NCBI GenBank assembly: GCA_963803265.1
Contig: CAWDLZ010000011.1
Coordinates: forward strand, 124,001-188,000
Direction: 5' to 3'
DNA: 64,000 nt
Origin: CAIKMD01 sp963803265
Lineage (GTDB): Bacteria; Pseudomonadota; Alphaproteobacteria; ATCC43930; CGMCC-115725
Below, in pieces: positions 1 through 11,720 of this stretch. The notes under the pieces were generated by a model. The model had not been told where the DNA came from. It searched no databases and saw only the letters and a program-made list of their open reading frames with translations. The position numbers were made by a program, and so were the translations under genes. The stretch's first letter is position 1. Each line of letters opens with the position of its first letter.

Positions 1-2
1 GC

Positions 3-401
3 CGCAGCCTCGAGCAGGTGCGCGTGGTCGGCCTGCCCTTCGCGCCCGGCGTAAGCGAGCTCGAGAAGGCCGGGCTCACCGCCCTGCCCTCGACCCTCGT
101 CAAGCCGCCGCGGATCGCGGAATGCCCGCGCCATTTCGAATGCCGGGTCGAGTGGACCAAGGAATGGTCCGGGCGCCTCATGATCGTGGGGCTCGTGGTG
201 GCGGCCTCGGTCGACGCCGATTGCGTGGACGGTGAAGGCTATGTCCTCTGGGACAAGGTCAAATCCGCGCATTATTGCGGCGCGCCCTATGGCGGGCGGT
301 TCGTCGCGGCCTATGAGACGATGGCGGTGGACGTTCCCTATGATGGCCCCGAGGTCGCGGCGTTCTTGGCGCGCGAGCGCGCGATGTTCAAAGGACACTG
401 A
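3..401 (+). CDS. Flavin reductase-like protein, C-terminal part (truncated by window edge)
   Basis: The frame is open through the left edge, so only about the last 132 residues are visible. The hydrophobic core with 'GRLMIVGLVVAASVD' and the run 'YGGRFVAAYETM' look like the end of the flavin-reductase-like, FMN-binding split-barrel family, which often supplies reduced flavin to monooxygenases or decorates aromatic-catabolism clusters. It ends 15 bases before the MetE-like gene and is probably the same transcription unit. The assignment rests on the C-terminal half only; the family is likely, the substrate is unknown. Confidence 0.5.
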   Translation, partial: RSLEQVRVVGLPFAPGVSELEKAGLTALPSTLVKPPRIAECPRHFECRVEWTKEWSGRLMIVGLVVAASVDADCVDGEGYVLWDKVKSAHYCGAPYGGRFVAAYETMAVDVPYDGPEVAAFLARERAMFKGH

Positions 402-416
402 GCGCGGGAGGAAAAA

Positions 417-1577
417 ATGAAGCACAGCACCGAAAGAATTCTCGTCACCCATGCCGGCAGCCTGCCCCGGCCGGAGGATTGGCTGGCCATGATGATCGAG
501 AGCGACAAGGGCCAGAAGCTCGACGCCTCGGCCTATGCCGCGCGCCACCGCCAAGCGGTCGCCGACATCGTGGAAAAGCAGCTCGATCTCGGCATCGACG
601 TGATCGACGACGGCGAGCAGGGCAAGCCGAGCTTCCTGACCTATATCAACGAGCGCTTGGGCGGCTTCGAGCCGGGCGGGCCGCGCGGCAGCCCATGGGC
701 CGGCTCGCGCGAGGTGAAATCCTTCCCGGAATATTACGAGGCGATGGCGCGCGCCGGCGGCGGCCCGGGCAACGCGACCAAAATGCGCTGCACCGGCCCC
801 ATTACCTATAAGGGCCAGGCGCAGCTCCAGAACGACATCGACAATTTCAAGGCGGCCCTCAAGGGCAAAAGCCCCGAGGACGCGTTCATGCCCGCGATCT
901 CGCCCGCCAATGTCGAGGAATGGAAGCAGAACGCCTTCTACAAGACGCAGGAGGAATATCTTTTCGCCATCGCCGATGCGCTGCACGTCGAGTACCAGGC
1001 GATCGTCGATGCCGGCTTTCTGTTGCAGATCGACGATCCGCGCCTCGCCACCTATTACGCAATGAGCGAGGTCAGCCTCGCCGAGTGCCGCAAATGGGCG
1101 GAGATCCGGGTCGAGGCGCTGAACCAGGCTTTGCGCGGCATCCCCGAGGACCGGGTGCGCTTTCATACCTGCTACAGCATCAATATGGGCCCGCGCGTCC
1201 ACGACATGGAGCTGAAGGATCTGGTCAATATCATGCTCAAGATCCGCGCCCAGGCCTATTCCTTCGAGACCGCCAATCCGCGCCACGAGCATGAGTGGAA
1301 AGTGTGGGAGACAGCGAAGCTGGCGCCCGGCAAAATCATCATTCCCGGTGTCATCTCGCACACCACCATGCTGGTCGAGCATCCCGAGCTTATCGCCCAG
1401 TGGCTGGTGCGCTTCGCCAAGATCGTCGGGCGCGAGAACGTGATCGGCGGATCGGATTGCGGCTTCGCGACCTTCGCGACCTCCAGGGAAATCCATCCCT
1501 CGATCGTCTGGGCGAAGCTCGCTTCGCTGAGCGCGGGCGCGCGGCTCGCGACCAAGGAACTCTGGGGCCGCGCATGA
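417..1577 (+). CDS. Cobalamin-independent methionine synthase (MetE C-terminal domain) family protein
   Basis: A 386-residue stand-alone version of the MetE catalytic TIM barrel. The N-terminus has 'THAGSLPRP', typical of the family. Candidate zinc ligands are visible in 'RFHTCYS' (near residue 245) and 'GGSDCGFA' (near 345), with an 'FETANPRHEHEW' segment between. The MetE N-terminal folate domain is missing. Stand-alone members in catabolic clusters are thought to move methyl or other one-carbon groups rather than make methionine, so the metE symbol is not used. A GGAGGAA ribosome site sits just before the ATG. The stop overlaps the next gene's ATG (ATGA). Confidence 0.8.
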   Translation: MKHSTERILVTHAGSLPRPEDWLAMMIESDKGQKLDASAYAARHRQAVADIVEKQLDLGIDVIDDGEQGKPSFLTYINERLGGFEPGGPRGSPWAGSREVKSFPEYYEAMARAGGGPGNATKMRCTGPITYKGQAQLQNDIDNFKAALKGKSPEDAFMPAISPANVEEWKQNAFYKTQEEYLFAIADALHVEYQAIVDAGFLLQIDDPRLATYYAMSEVSLAECRKWAEIRVEALNQALRGIPEDRVRFHTCYSINMGPRVHDMELKDLVNIMLKIRAQAYSFETANPRHEHEWKVWETAKLAPGKIIIPGVISHTTMLVEHPELIAQWLVRFAKIVGRENVIGGSDCGFATFATSREIHPSIVWAKLASLSAGARLATKELWGRA

Positions 1578-2309
1578 AAGTCGAGACCATCCGATATGGC
1601 GTAGGTGGGGAGAATTTTGCCAGCGAGCTCGATTTATGACGAGCGCAGCGCCGCCCGGCGGCCGATCCTACTGGTCGCGCCCAACTGGTTCGGGGTGACG
1701 CCGGAATGGACCGAGCGCGCCAGCGCGCTGGCCGGCGAGCGCTACGTCGCCTTCCTGGTCGATGTCTATGGCGAGGGCAAGCGCCCGAAGAACCGCGCCG
1801 AGGCGGCGGCGGCGGCCAATGCGAGGCGCGCCGACCTGCCCGAATTGCGGCGGCGCATGGCGGCGGCGCTCGATCGGGCGAGCGGCGAGGGCGCGCGCCG
1901 CGGCTTGGCCGATCGATCGCGCCGCGCCGCGATCGGATTCTGCTTCGGCGGCGGCTGCGTCTTCGAGCTGGCGCGGGCCGGCGCCGCGCTAGAGGCCGCA
2001 GTCTCGGTGCATGGCGATCTGACCAGCGCGATGCCGGCGTCGGCGCCTAAGCAAATCGCGGCCGCGATGCTGGCGATTCACGGCTCGGAGGACCCAATCG
2101 CGCCTAAGGCCCGGCGCGACGCCTTCGAGGCCGAGATGCAGCGGGCCGGCACGAAATGGCAGATTCTCGTCTTCGGCAACCTCTACCATTCCTTCACCGA
2201 TGTCGGGATTGACGTCCCGCCGGAGGCGCAATATGACGAGAACGCCGCGCGCCAGACCTATGCACTGGCCCATGCTTTCATCGGCGACGCCTTCGCCGGC
2301 CGGCTATAG
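1574..2309 (+). CDS. Dienelactone hydrolase family protein (one frameshift)
   Basis: An alpha/beta hydrolase of the dienelactone hydrolase type: 'LVAPNWFGVT' near the start, the nucleophile region 'GFCFGGGC' (Cys nucleophile as in this family), an acid region 'GSEDPIAP', and a catalytic His in 'LYHSFTD'. The ATG at 1574 overlaps the upstream stop as ATGA and gives the normal start 'MKVETIRYGVGGENFASEL', but that frame stops at 1639. The rest is read one base over. Removing one base near 1632-1636 joins both parts into about 244 residues, the usual length. A GTG at 1605 exists but would give an unnatural N-terminus. Likely acts with its neighbours on a ring-cleavage or lactone intermediate; substrate unknown. 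Confidence 0.75.
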
Positions 2310-2316
2310 AGGAACC

Positions 2317-3408
2317 ATGACGGCAATCCGCAACCTCATTCTCGGCGCGGCGGCGGCTGCGTTTCTGGCGGCCGGTCCCGCGCGCGCGCAAGCCGTGGCC
2401 GTCACGCCCGAGCTCGCCAAGGTGATCGAGGCCGCGAAGAAAGAGGGCAAGCTGCTGCTGCGCAACGCGCCCACGGTGATGGGCGGACCCGACGGCGCGC
2501 GGATCGCGCAAGAGGGCATCAAGCAGATGTTCGGCGTCGACATCCCCGTCGAATGGAGCCCGGGCGCGGCCTTCGGACCGCTGGGCTCGCAGCTTTACGA
2601 GGAATTGCAGGCCGGCGTGCCGTCGAGCACCGATGTTTATTACGCGACTGCGCCGCAAATCGTGCCGCTCATGGACGAGGGCATGTTTCAGCCGGTCGAT
2701 TGGGTCGCGCTCGAGCCGGAGCGCATCGTGCCCGAGATGGTCGAAGGCGACAAGCGCGCGCTGCGCGTTTCAGTCGCGCTGCCCGGCATCCTCTACAATC
2801 CCAAGATCGCATCCTGGGTGACCGAGATCCACACCACCGACGATCTGTTGAAGCCGCAATACAAGGGCAAGTACGTCACGACGCCCTTCCTTGGCGGGTT
2901 CGACGTGCTGTTGGCCAATGACGTGTGGGGCGTTCCGAAGACCCGCGCCTACATCGAGAAGTTCGCTGAGCAGATCTCGGGGCTGTTGCCCTGCGGCGGC
3001 CAGGACCGCATCGCCTCGGGCGAGTTCCAGGCGCTCGTCATCGATTGCGCCGGCACCTGGCAGGATACGCTCAAATACCGCGGCAAGGGCGTGCTCGCGA
3101 ACCAGATCGTTCGCGACCTGGCGCAGCGCCGCTACGCCTATTTGACGCTGATGAAGAACGCGCCCGACCCCAACGCCGGCATCCTCTTCACGCTCTATAT
3201 GGTCTCGCATGACGGGCAGGAGAAGGTGATGTGGGACTATTTCGGCCAGGACGTCAACACCCTGCCTGATTCCCACATGCACCAAGAGGTCGCCGCGCTG
3301 ACGGCGCAAGGCATCAAGACGATCGACGTGACGCTGGATTGGTGGCGCGGCCATCCCGGCATCGACAAGGCCAACCAGGAACTCGCCAAGCTCGTCGCCG
3401 GTCATTGA
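2317..3408 (+). CDS. ABC transporter extracellular solute-binding protein
   Basis: 363 residues beginning with a clear signal peptide (hydrophobic 'LGAAAAAFLAAG', cleavage after 'ARA'). The mature part starts with 'LAKVIEAAKKEGKLLL', the usual opening of Fe(III)/spermidine-type periplasmic binding proteins (extracellular solute-binding family 1/6), and carries 'YEELQAG' and 'PLMDEGMFQPVDW' as in those proteins. An AGAGGAA ribosome site precedes ATG 2317. No permease or ATPase lies nearby, so it is an orphan receptor, possibly for an aromatic or organic acid given the hydrolase neighbours. The ligand cannot be told from sequence. Confidence 0.75.
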   Translation: MTAIRNLILGAAAAAFLAAGPARAQAVAVTPELAKVIEAAKKEGKLLLRNAPTVMGGPDGARIAQEGIKQMFGVDIPVEWSPGAAFGPLGSQLYEELQAGVPSSTDVYYATAPQIVPLMDEGMFQPVDWVALEPERIVPEMVEGDKRALRVSVALPGILYNPKIASWVTEIHTTDDLLKPQYKGKYVTTPFLGGFDVLLANDVWGVPKTRAYIEKFAEQISGLLPCGGQDRIASGEFQALVIDCAGTWQDTLKYRGKGVLANQIVRDLAQRRYAYLTLMKNAPDPNAGILFTLYMVSHDGQEKVMWDYFGQDVNTLPDSHMHQEVAALTAQGIKTIDVTLDWWRGHPGIDKANQELAKLVAGH

Positions 3409-3434
3409 ACGAAGCGCGTGAGGAGGGCGCAGAG

Positions 3435-4244
3435 ATGGCGAAGCACATCCCGGGGCCGCTCTATTTCGAGCAGCTTGGCGCCACTGGCACGCCGATGATC
3501 TTCCTTCACTCGACCCCCGACGATCACCGCTTCTGGATGTACCAGACCGCGCATTTCTCGTCGTGGTACCGCACGCTGGCGGTCGATCTCGGCGGCTACG
3601 GCCGCTCGCCCGCCGTGCAGCAGGGCGTCACCATCGACGACCAGGCCGAGGCGTGCTGGGAGATAATCGATCGCTACACCTCAGGAGGCGCCATCATCCA
3701 CGGCAATTCCTTCGGTAGCGAGGTCGCGATGCACATGGCCGAACAGCGCCCGGCGCGCACCCGCGCGCTCATCATCTCGGGCTGCGGCTATGTGCCGGAC
3801 AACGCGGTTTTCCTGACTTGGGCGAAGCGCTATCGCGACGAGGGGATCGCCTTGCGCCATGCCCAGGTGCTCGATCACTTCGCCCCGGCGGGCCAGCAGA
3901 GCCCGATCCTGCGCTACTACGCCGACATGGTCGCCGAGCTCAACAACGCGGGGACGCTGGCCAGCATCGTCGCCGTCAACGAAGCGCTGGCCGTGCGCCC
4001 CGATCCGTCCTTCTACGCCCGCATCACCGCGCCGACGCTCATCGTCATCGGCGCCCTCGACCGCTCGAGACCGCGCGCCCCCGAGCTGCAACAGCGAATC
4101 AAGGGCTCGGAGCTGGTCTTCATCGAGGGCGTCGGGCATGGCTGCAACATCGAGGCGCCCCAGGACTACGACGCGCATTGCATCCGCTTTTTGTCGCAGC
4201 TCGGCCTTCATCCGGGCGCCGAGGCCGTCGTCGACTCGAAATAG
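3435..4244 (+). CDS. Alpha/beta fold hydrolase
   Basis: 269 residues with an ordinary alpha/beta hydrolase layout: oxyanion-hole strand 'MIFLHSTPDD', nucleophile elbow 'HGNSFGSE' (Ser near residue 95), acid in 'IGALDRSRP' and base His in 'GVGHGCNIE'. AGGAGGGC lies about 8 bases before ATG 3435. It follows the solute-binding gene by 26 bases and is the last gene of the plus-strand run, ending 3 bases from the end of the convergent SDR gene. Together with the dienelactone hydrolase it suggests hydrolysis of a C-C or ester intermediate in a catabolic route. Confidence 0.75.
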   Translation: MAKHIPGPLYFEQLGATGTPMIFLHSTPDDHRFWMYQTAHFSSWYRTLAVDLGGYGRSPAVQQGVTIDDQAEACWEIIDRYTSGGAIIHGNSFGSEVAMHMAEQRPARTRALIISGCGYVPDNAVFLTWAKRYRDEGIALRHAQVLDHFAPAGQQSPILRYYADMVAELNNAGTLASIVAVNEALAVRPDPSFYARITAPTLIVIGALDRSRPRAPELQQRIKGSELVFIEGVGHGCNIEAPQDYDAHCIRFLSQLGLHPGAEAVVDSK

Positions 4245-4247
4245 CCC

Positions 4248-5006
4248 CTATTTGCGCGCCAGGTCGGCGCCGCCGACGAAGAAGCGGTTCCAGGTCGGCG
4301 TGATCAATATCTCGTTGACGCAGACCCGTGCCGGCATCTCGGCGACGAAACGGATAGTCTTGCCGATATCATCGGCCTGGAGCATGCGGTCGACCTCGGC
4401 CTGGCTCGGCGCGACCGGACAGTGACGCAGAATCGGCGTCGCCACCTCGCCGGGATAGATGCAGCAGGCGCGGATGCCGTTGACGCATTCCTCGTCGTTC
4501 AAGGAAGCCGTCAGCGCGGCCAGCGCGGTCTTCGATGCATTGTAGGCCGGGCCGGTCAGGTATTCCTCGAACCGCCCAGACCAGGACGAGATGTTGATGA
4601 CGAGCCCGTCCTTGCGCGCCCGCATCGCCGGCAGGACGGCATGGATGCAATAGAGCGCGCCGTGGAGATTGATGCCGGCGATGGTATCGAAGCTGTCGGG
4701 CGTGAGATCCTTCCACAACCGCGTCGCGAGGTTCAGCCCGGCGCTGTTGAGAAGGATGTCGATGCGGCCGTGACGCGCGAGAATCTCGGCGCCCACCCGC
4801 GCCACCGCCGCCTTCTCGGAAACGTCGAGCGTGACCGCCTCGGCCTTGCCGCCGCTCTTTTCGATCATGGCGACGGTCTCGTCGAGCCCAGCGCGGCTGC
4901 GCCCCGTCACGATCGCCGTGGCGCCGGCCGCGGCGAGTTCCTGCGCCCCGGCACGGCCGATGCCGCTGCCCGCGCCGGTGAGCCATGCAACCTTGCCATG
5001 CAGCAC
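4248..5006 (-). CDS. SDR family oxidoreductase
   Basis: 252 residues with classic short-chain dehydrogenase features: cofactor loop 'TGAGSGIG' near the N-terminus, 'NSAG' in the fourth strand, catalytic Ser in 'INISSWSG' and 'YNASK' with Tyr and Lys. The start is taken as GTG 5006, preceded by a GGGGGA ribosome site; no in-frame ATG sits near the first strand. It begins 22 bases after the clpB stop, so it may be co-transcribed from the clpB promoter, although the function is unrelated. Substrate unknown. Confidence 0.8.
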   Translation of the reverse strand: MLHGKVAWLTGAGSGIGRAGAQELAAAGATAIVTGRSRAGLDETVAMIEKSGGKAEAVTLDVSEKAAVARVGAEILARHGRIDILLNSAGLNLATRLWKDLTPDSFDTIAGINLHGALYCIHAVLPAMRARKDGLVINISSWSGRFEEYLTGPAYNASKTALAALTASLNDEECVNGIRACCIYPGEVATPILRHCPVAPSQAEVDRMLQADDIGKTIRFVAEMPARVCVNEILITPTWNRFFVGGADLARK

Positions 5007-5028
5007 GCGGAATCCCCCGAACCGAAAG

Positions 5029-7623
<2,595 letters not shown>

Positions 7624-7776
7624 GGCAATATCCTGTCGAAACGGCAAAGGCCGCCCCTCTTCGAGGCAACGGGCCCTCGTCTTCCTGGCAGGAAATATGG
7701 TGTCGAGTCGGGCGCCGGAAAAGGGCGCCGCTCGAGCTAAAACCGGTTTTGGCTTGGCAGGGCGGAGGCCTCGCCG

Positions 7777-8301
7777 TTAACGGCGGTCGTCGCCGTCGCT
7801 ATCGGGCTGGCGGCGCGCGCCAAGGAGGCTCGGCGGCAGGTCGAGATCCTCGTCCTCGGGCCGCGGCTGGCGGTGCTGGACCTGCGGCTGGGCGTGCTGA
7901 GCCTGGGGCTGCGGCGCCTGCGGCGGCATCGCTGGCTGCGCCGGCTCGTCGAAATCGCCGCCGCCCATGCCGTTCATCTCGGTGTCGGCCGGGGTCATCG
8001 GCCGCTGGACCATGGGCTGGCCTTCGCCGCTGGCCTGCATCATGCGGTAATAGTGCTCGGCATGTTGATAGTAGTTCTCGGCCGAGATGCGATCGCCGGC
8101 GGACGAGGCCTCGCGCGCCAAGGCGATATAGCGCTCGAACACCTGATAGGCGTTACCGCGGATTTTGACGCTCGGACCGTTGCTGTCGAAAGTCTGCATC
8201 CGGTTCGGCGGGCGCGGACCGCGATTCGGGTTGTTGTTATGGCCGCCCATGTTGGGATTGTGGCTGCGGCCCCGCGACCGCTTGTTCTGGCCGGGTCTCA
8301 T
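7777..8301 (-). CDS. DUF4167 domain-containing protein
   Basis: 174 residues. The N-terminus 'MRPGQNKRSRGR' and the core 'TFDSNGPSVKIRGNAYQVFERY...AENYYQHAEHYYRMM' match the alphaproteobacterial DUF4167 family: a basic, Arg/Asn-rich head followed by a short helical domain. The tail is long, low-complexity, Gln/Pro-rich and acidic at the end. No function is established; the basic head suggests nucleic-acid or ribosome contact. ATG 8301 is chosen because family members start with MRPGQ; an upstream in-frame ATG at 8322 is possible. It sits between prmC and clpB as in many alphaproteobacteria. Confidence 0.85.
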   Translation of the reverse strand: MRPGQNKRSRGRSHNPNMGGHNNNPNRGPRPPNRMQTFDSNGPSVKIRGNAYQVFERYIALAREASSAGDRISAENYYQHAEHYYRMMQASGEGQPMVQRPMTPADTEMNGMGGGDFDEPAQPAMPPQAPQPQAQHAQPQVQHRQPRPEDEDLDLPPSLLGARRQPDSDGDDRR

Positions 8302-8421
8302 ACTTTTGAAATCTTGGTGCATGGCTCGCTTGTTTTTGTCTGTTTCAGGTTCTGCGTTTCAGCAGCCCTCGGCGCTTGTCGTTCGCGAAAAAAGCGCCAT
8401 CACGGCAGTGGGGCTTTGCCG

Positions 8422-8460
8422 GCGCCCGACGGGCGCGGAGCCTGCGGCTCCTGTTTGTTT
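8422..8460 (+). terminator. Two tandem GC hairpins followed by a T-rich stretch
   Basis: In the prmC-DUF4167 gap there is GCGCCC-GAC-GGGCGC directly followed by GGAGCC-TGC-GGCTCC and then TGTTTGTTT. On the plus strand this has the shape of a factor-independent terminator, yet no plus-strand gene precedes it. It may block antisense transcription or simply fold in the 5' leader of the DUF4167 message. The remaining bases of this 235-base gap hold nothing else I can support. Confidence 0.35.
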
Positions 8461-8536
8461 CCTGCGGTCACCCTAGAGAAGAAGCCGGATTTGTCCAACG
8501 GTTTTCTTTCATCTCGCGGCTTTTTTTCGCTTGCTT

Positions 8537-9364
8537 TCAAAGCGTTGCCACTATGCAGCGCTCGATACCGGCCAAATCGCGGCGCATTTCTCTGATTTTC
8601 ATGCCCGATCCGGCCAAAAGCCCCGCCACCGCCGCCGCCTGGCCCGAGCCGACTTCGACGCAGGCAAACCCGCCAGGAATCAACAGCCGCGAAGCGACCG
8701 GGGCAAGGACGCGATAGGCCGCCAGTCCGTCCGCCCCGCCATCGAGCGCCGCTCGCGGCTCGAAAGCCGCCACTTCGGGCGCCAGATTAAGGATTTCCTG
8801 GGATGGAATATAGGGCGGGTTGGCCAGGATTACATCCCCCTGCTCGACGATTCCGCAGCCCCAGTCGCCGGCCTGAAACCGCGCTCGGGCGGCGAGTCCC
8901 AGCGCGGCGGCGTTGCGAGCAGCAGTCGCGACGGCGCCAGGCAGGATGTCGATGCCGAGCCCGGTGGCGTTCGGCAACTCGGACAGCAGCGCCAGCAACA
9001 GGCAGCCGGTGCCGGTGCCGAAATCGAGCACGCGGAGCGCGGCGCTACGCTCGGGCAGATGCGCGAGCGCAGCCTCGATCAGGGTCTCGCTGTCGGGGCG
9101 CGGGTCGAGCGTATCGGGCGACAAGGCGAATTCGAGGCTCCAGAATTCCCGGCTGCCGCGAAGGCGCGAGATCGGCTCGCCCCGGGCGCGGCGCGCCACC
9201 AGCGCCTCGAGTCGCCGCATCGCTTGGGCGTCGACCGCCCGCTCGGGATAGCCCAGCACAACCGCCGGATCGCTGCCCAGCGCCTCGGCCAGGATCAGCC
9301 GGGCCTCGTGCCGCGCAGCCGCGATGCCGGATGCGGCAAGGCGCTGCGCGATCGCGGCGGTCAC
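8537..9364 (-). CDS. prmC: Release factor glutamine methyltransferase PrmC
   Basis: PrmC methylates the Gln of the GGQ motif in release factors RF1/RF2. The protein shows the SAM-binding region 'VLDFGTGTGCLLLALL' and the catalytic 'ANPPYIPS' (NPPY) motif, with family-typical 'RPDSETLIEAAL' before it. The annotated start is GTG 9364; in the same frame the codons upstream read 'RTIGE', which also fits the family N-terminus, so the real start may lie slightly upstream inside the broken prfA end. It directly follows its substrate gene prfA. Confidence 0.88.
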   Translation of the reverse strand: MTAAIAQRLAASGIAAARHEARLILAEALGSDPAVVLGYPERAVDAQAMRRLEALVARRARGEPISRLRGSREFWSLEFALSPDTLDPRPDSETLIEAALAHLPERSAALRVLDFGTGTGCLLLALLSELPNATGLGIDILPGAVATAARNAAALGLAARARFQAGDWGCGIVEQGDVILANPPYIPSQEILNLAPEVAAFEPRAALDGGADGLAAYRVLAPVASRLLIPGGFACVEVGSGQAAAVAGLLAGSGMKIREMRRDLAGIERCIVATL

Positions 9365-9383
9365 TTCGCCGATGGTGCGTCGA

Positions 9384-10460
9384 TTCGACCTCGGAGAGGC
9401 GTGCCGCCATGTCCTCGGCCTGGAGCGCGTCGATGATCTCGTCGAGGGCGTCGCCCGCCATCACCTTGTCGATCTTGTGGAGCGTCAAGTTGACGCGATG
9501 GTCGGTCACGCGGCCTTGCGGGAAGTTGTAGGTGCGGATGCGCTCGGAGCGGTCGCCGCTGCCGACCTGGCTCTTGCGCGAGGCGGCGCGCGCTTGCTCC
9601 TTGGCCTGGCGCTCGCGGTCGTAAAGGCGCGCGCGCAGCACCTTCATCGCTTTGGCCTTGTTCTTGTGCTGCGATTTCTCGTCCTGCTGCTGCACCACGA
9701 CGCCGGTCGGAATATGCGTGATACGGACCGCGCTGTCGGTGGTGTTGACGGATTGCCCGCCCGGGCCGCTCGAGCGAAAGACGTCGATTCGCAGATCCTT
9801 GTCGTCGATCTTGATGTCGACCTCTTCGGCCTCGGGCAGGACGGCGACCGTCGCGGCCGAGGTGTGGACGCGTCCCGAGCCCTCGGTTTCCGGCACGCGC
9901 TGGACGCGGTGGACGCCCGATTCGAATTTCAGGCGGTGGAAGACGTCGCGGCCGGTGATCGACGCGATCGCTTCCTTGAGGCCGCCGAGGCCGGTCTCCG
10001 ACAGCTCCAAGACCTCGAAACGCCAATGGCGAAGGCTCGCATAGCGCTGATACATGCGGAAAAGCTCGGCGGCGAAGAGCGCCGCTTCCTCGCCGCCGGT
10101 GCCGGCGCGCACCTCTAGGATCGCGTTGCGCTCGTCGGCCTCGTCCTTAGGGACGAGCAGCAGCTTGATCTGGTGCTCCAGCTCGGGAATGCGCTTGTCC
10201 AGCGCGCGCAACTCGCCTTCGGCCAGGGCGCGCAAATCCGACTCGCCGCCGCCGGCGAGCTCGGCGAGATCGTCGCGCTCGGCCTTGGCCTTATCGAGCG
10301 CCTCGATCGAGCCGACGAGCGGCGCGAGGTCGCTATACTCCTTGGACAGCTTGGCGAAATCGCCGCCCGAACGCGCCGGATCGGCGAGCGCATCCCGAAG
10401 CTCGGCATGGCGGCGAACGAGCTTCGCCAACTTCATCTCGAACGGCGTCGGCGCGGGCAA
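9384..10460 (-). CDS. prfA: Peptide chain release factor 1 (stop codon missing at expected end)
   Basis: RF1 reads UAA/UAG and releases the peptide. Visible features are the coiled N-domain, the 'EVRAGTGGEEAALFA' block, the catalytic loop 'GPGGQSVNTTDSAVR', and the C-terminal 'RIRTYNFPQGRVTDHR'. The expected end is 'MAARLSEVE' near 9384, about 359 residues as in E. coli. The frame does not stop there but runs on to 9045 across prmC with low-complexity Arg/Ala-rich sequence. A one-base indel around 9375-9390 best explains this. Start is TTG 10460, ten bases after the hisS stop; an in-frame ATG lies eight codons later. Confidence 0.88.
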
Positions 10461-10470
10461 GGGAGGCTCG

Positions 10471-11715
10471 CTAGCGGAAAGGCTTGAGGCGGTCTTCGAG
10501 CGACGCCAGCGGCACCTCGATCTGCTCGCCGGTATCGAGATCGCGCAGCGCCGCGGCCTGGCGCGCCAACTCGTCGTCGCCCAGGATCACCGCGGCGCGC
10601 GCCTTCAATTTATCGGCGCGCTGGAGGCGGCGGCGCAGATTGCCGGAATAGCCGAGATCGATGTTGAACCCGGCGCGGCGCAGGTCGTGCGCGAGCTTGA
10701 CGGCCACCGCCTCGCTGGCTTCGCCGAGCGGCACCAGGGCGATGGGCCGCGGCGGCGCGGCCGGTTCCGCGATCAGGAGAGCCAGCCGCTCGATCCCCGC
10801 GGCCCAGCCGATGCCCGGGGTCTCGGGTCCGCCCATCACGCCCATCAGCCCGTCGTAGCGCCCGCCGCCCAGCACCGTGCCCTGCGACCCGAGAGCGGTC
10901 GTCACGAATTCGAAAGCCGTATGGCAGTAATAGTCGAGGCCGCGCACGAGCCGCGGATTCATCACGTATTTGATGCCCAAATCATCGAGACCACGCCGGA
11001 CCTTATATAGGAAGTCCGCGGCCTCGACGGTCAGATATTCTGCGAAATGCGGGGCCGAATTATTGAGACGCTTGTCGCCCTCGTCCTTCGAATCGAGAAT
11101 CCGCAGCGGATTGCGCTCGAGGCGCTCTCGGCTGTCCTCGGACAGAAGATCGCGGTTTTGCCGATAGTAGTCGACGAGCGCCGCGCGATAGGCCTGCCGG
11201 CTCGCCGCGTCGCCGAGGGTGTTGAGCTGCAGCTCGGTGCGCTCGAGGATTCCGAGAGCGTCCAGGATCTCGGCGCCCAGCGCGATCACTTCGACATCGC
11301 CCAAGGGCTGGGCGACGCCGATCAATTCGATGTCGATCTGGTGGAACTGGCGAAAGCGCCCCTTTTGCGGCCGCTCGTAGCGAAACATCGGGCCGTTCGC
11401 GAAGAGCTTCAGCGGCAGGCTCTGCTGCAGCCCGTTGGAGAGGATCGCGCGCACGATTCCCGCCGTGTATTCGGGCCGCAGCGTCAATTCCTCGCCGCCG
11501 CGATCGGTGAAAGTGTACATTTCTTTCGAAACGATGTCGGTGGTCACGCCAATGGGGCGGGCGAAGACCTCGGTGAATTCGAAGACCGGCGTCGCGATTT
11601 CGTGGTAGCCGAAGCGCTCGGCGATGCCGCGCGCGGTATCGATGACGGTACGGTGGCGACGGTAGTCCTCCGGCAGAAGATCCTGAGTGCCGCGGACCGG
11701 CTGCAAACCCGCCAT
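10471..11715 (-). CDS. hisS: Histidine--tRNA ligase
   Basis: 414 residues, normal for class II HisRS. Motif 1 region 'ATPVFEFTEVF', motif 2 'MFRYERPQKGRFRQFHQ', the His-specific 'RGLDYYCHTAFEF', motif 3 'GGGRYDGL...GIGWAAGIERL', and the C-terminal anticodon-binding domain are all present. ATG 11715 gives 'MAGLQPVRGTQDLLPEDY', the normal start. The same frame is open well upstream, but only as an out-of-frame reading of ispG. It follows ispG by five bases. Confidence 0.95.
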   Translation of the reverse strand: MAGLQPVRGTQDLLPEDYRRHRTVIDTARGIAERFGYHEIATPVFEFTEVFARPIGVTTDIVSKEMYTFTDRGGEELTLRPEYTAGIVRAILSNGLQQSLPLKLFANGPMFRYERPQKGRFRQFHQIDIELIGVAQPLGDVEVIALGAEILDALGILERTELQLNTLGDAASRQAYRAALVDYYRQNRDLLSEDSRERLERNPLRILDSKDEGDKRLNNSAPHFAEYLTVEAADFLYKVRRGLDDLGIKYVMNPRLVRGLDYYCHTAFEFVTTALGSQGTVLGGGRYDGLMGVMGGPETPGIGWAAGIERLALLIAEPAAPPRPIALVPLGEASEAVAVKLAHDLRRAGFNIDLGYSGNLRRRLQRADKLKARAAVILGDDELARQAAALRDLDTGEQIEVPLASLEDRLKPFR

Positions 11716-11720
11716 CGAGC

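Noticed and set aside
7624..7776. Heat-shock (sigma-32) promoter before clpB
   Set aside because: No convincing CTTGAAA/CCCCAT pair could be placed; known regulation of clpB alone is not evidence here.
8422..8460. Terminator of prmC
   Set aside because: prmC is on the minus strand, where the T-rich side precedes the hairpins; orientation is wrong.
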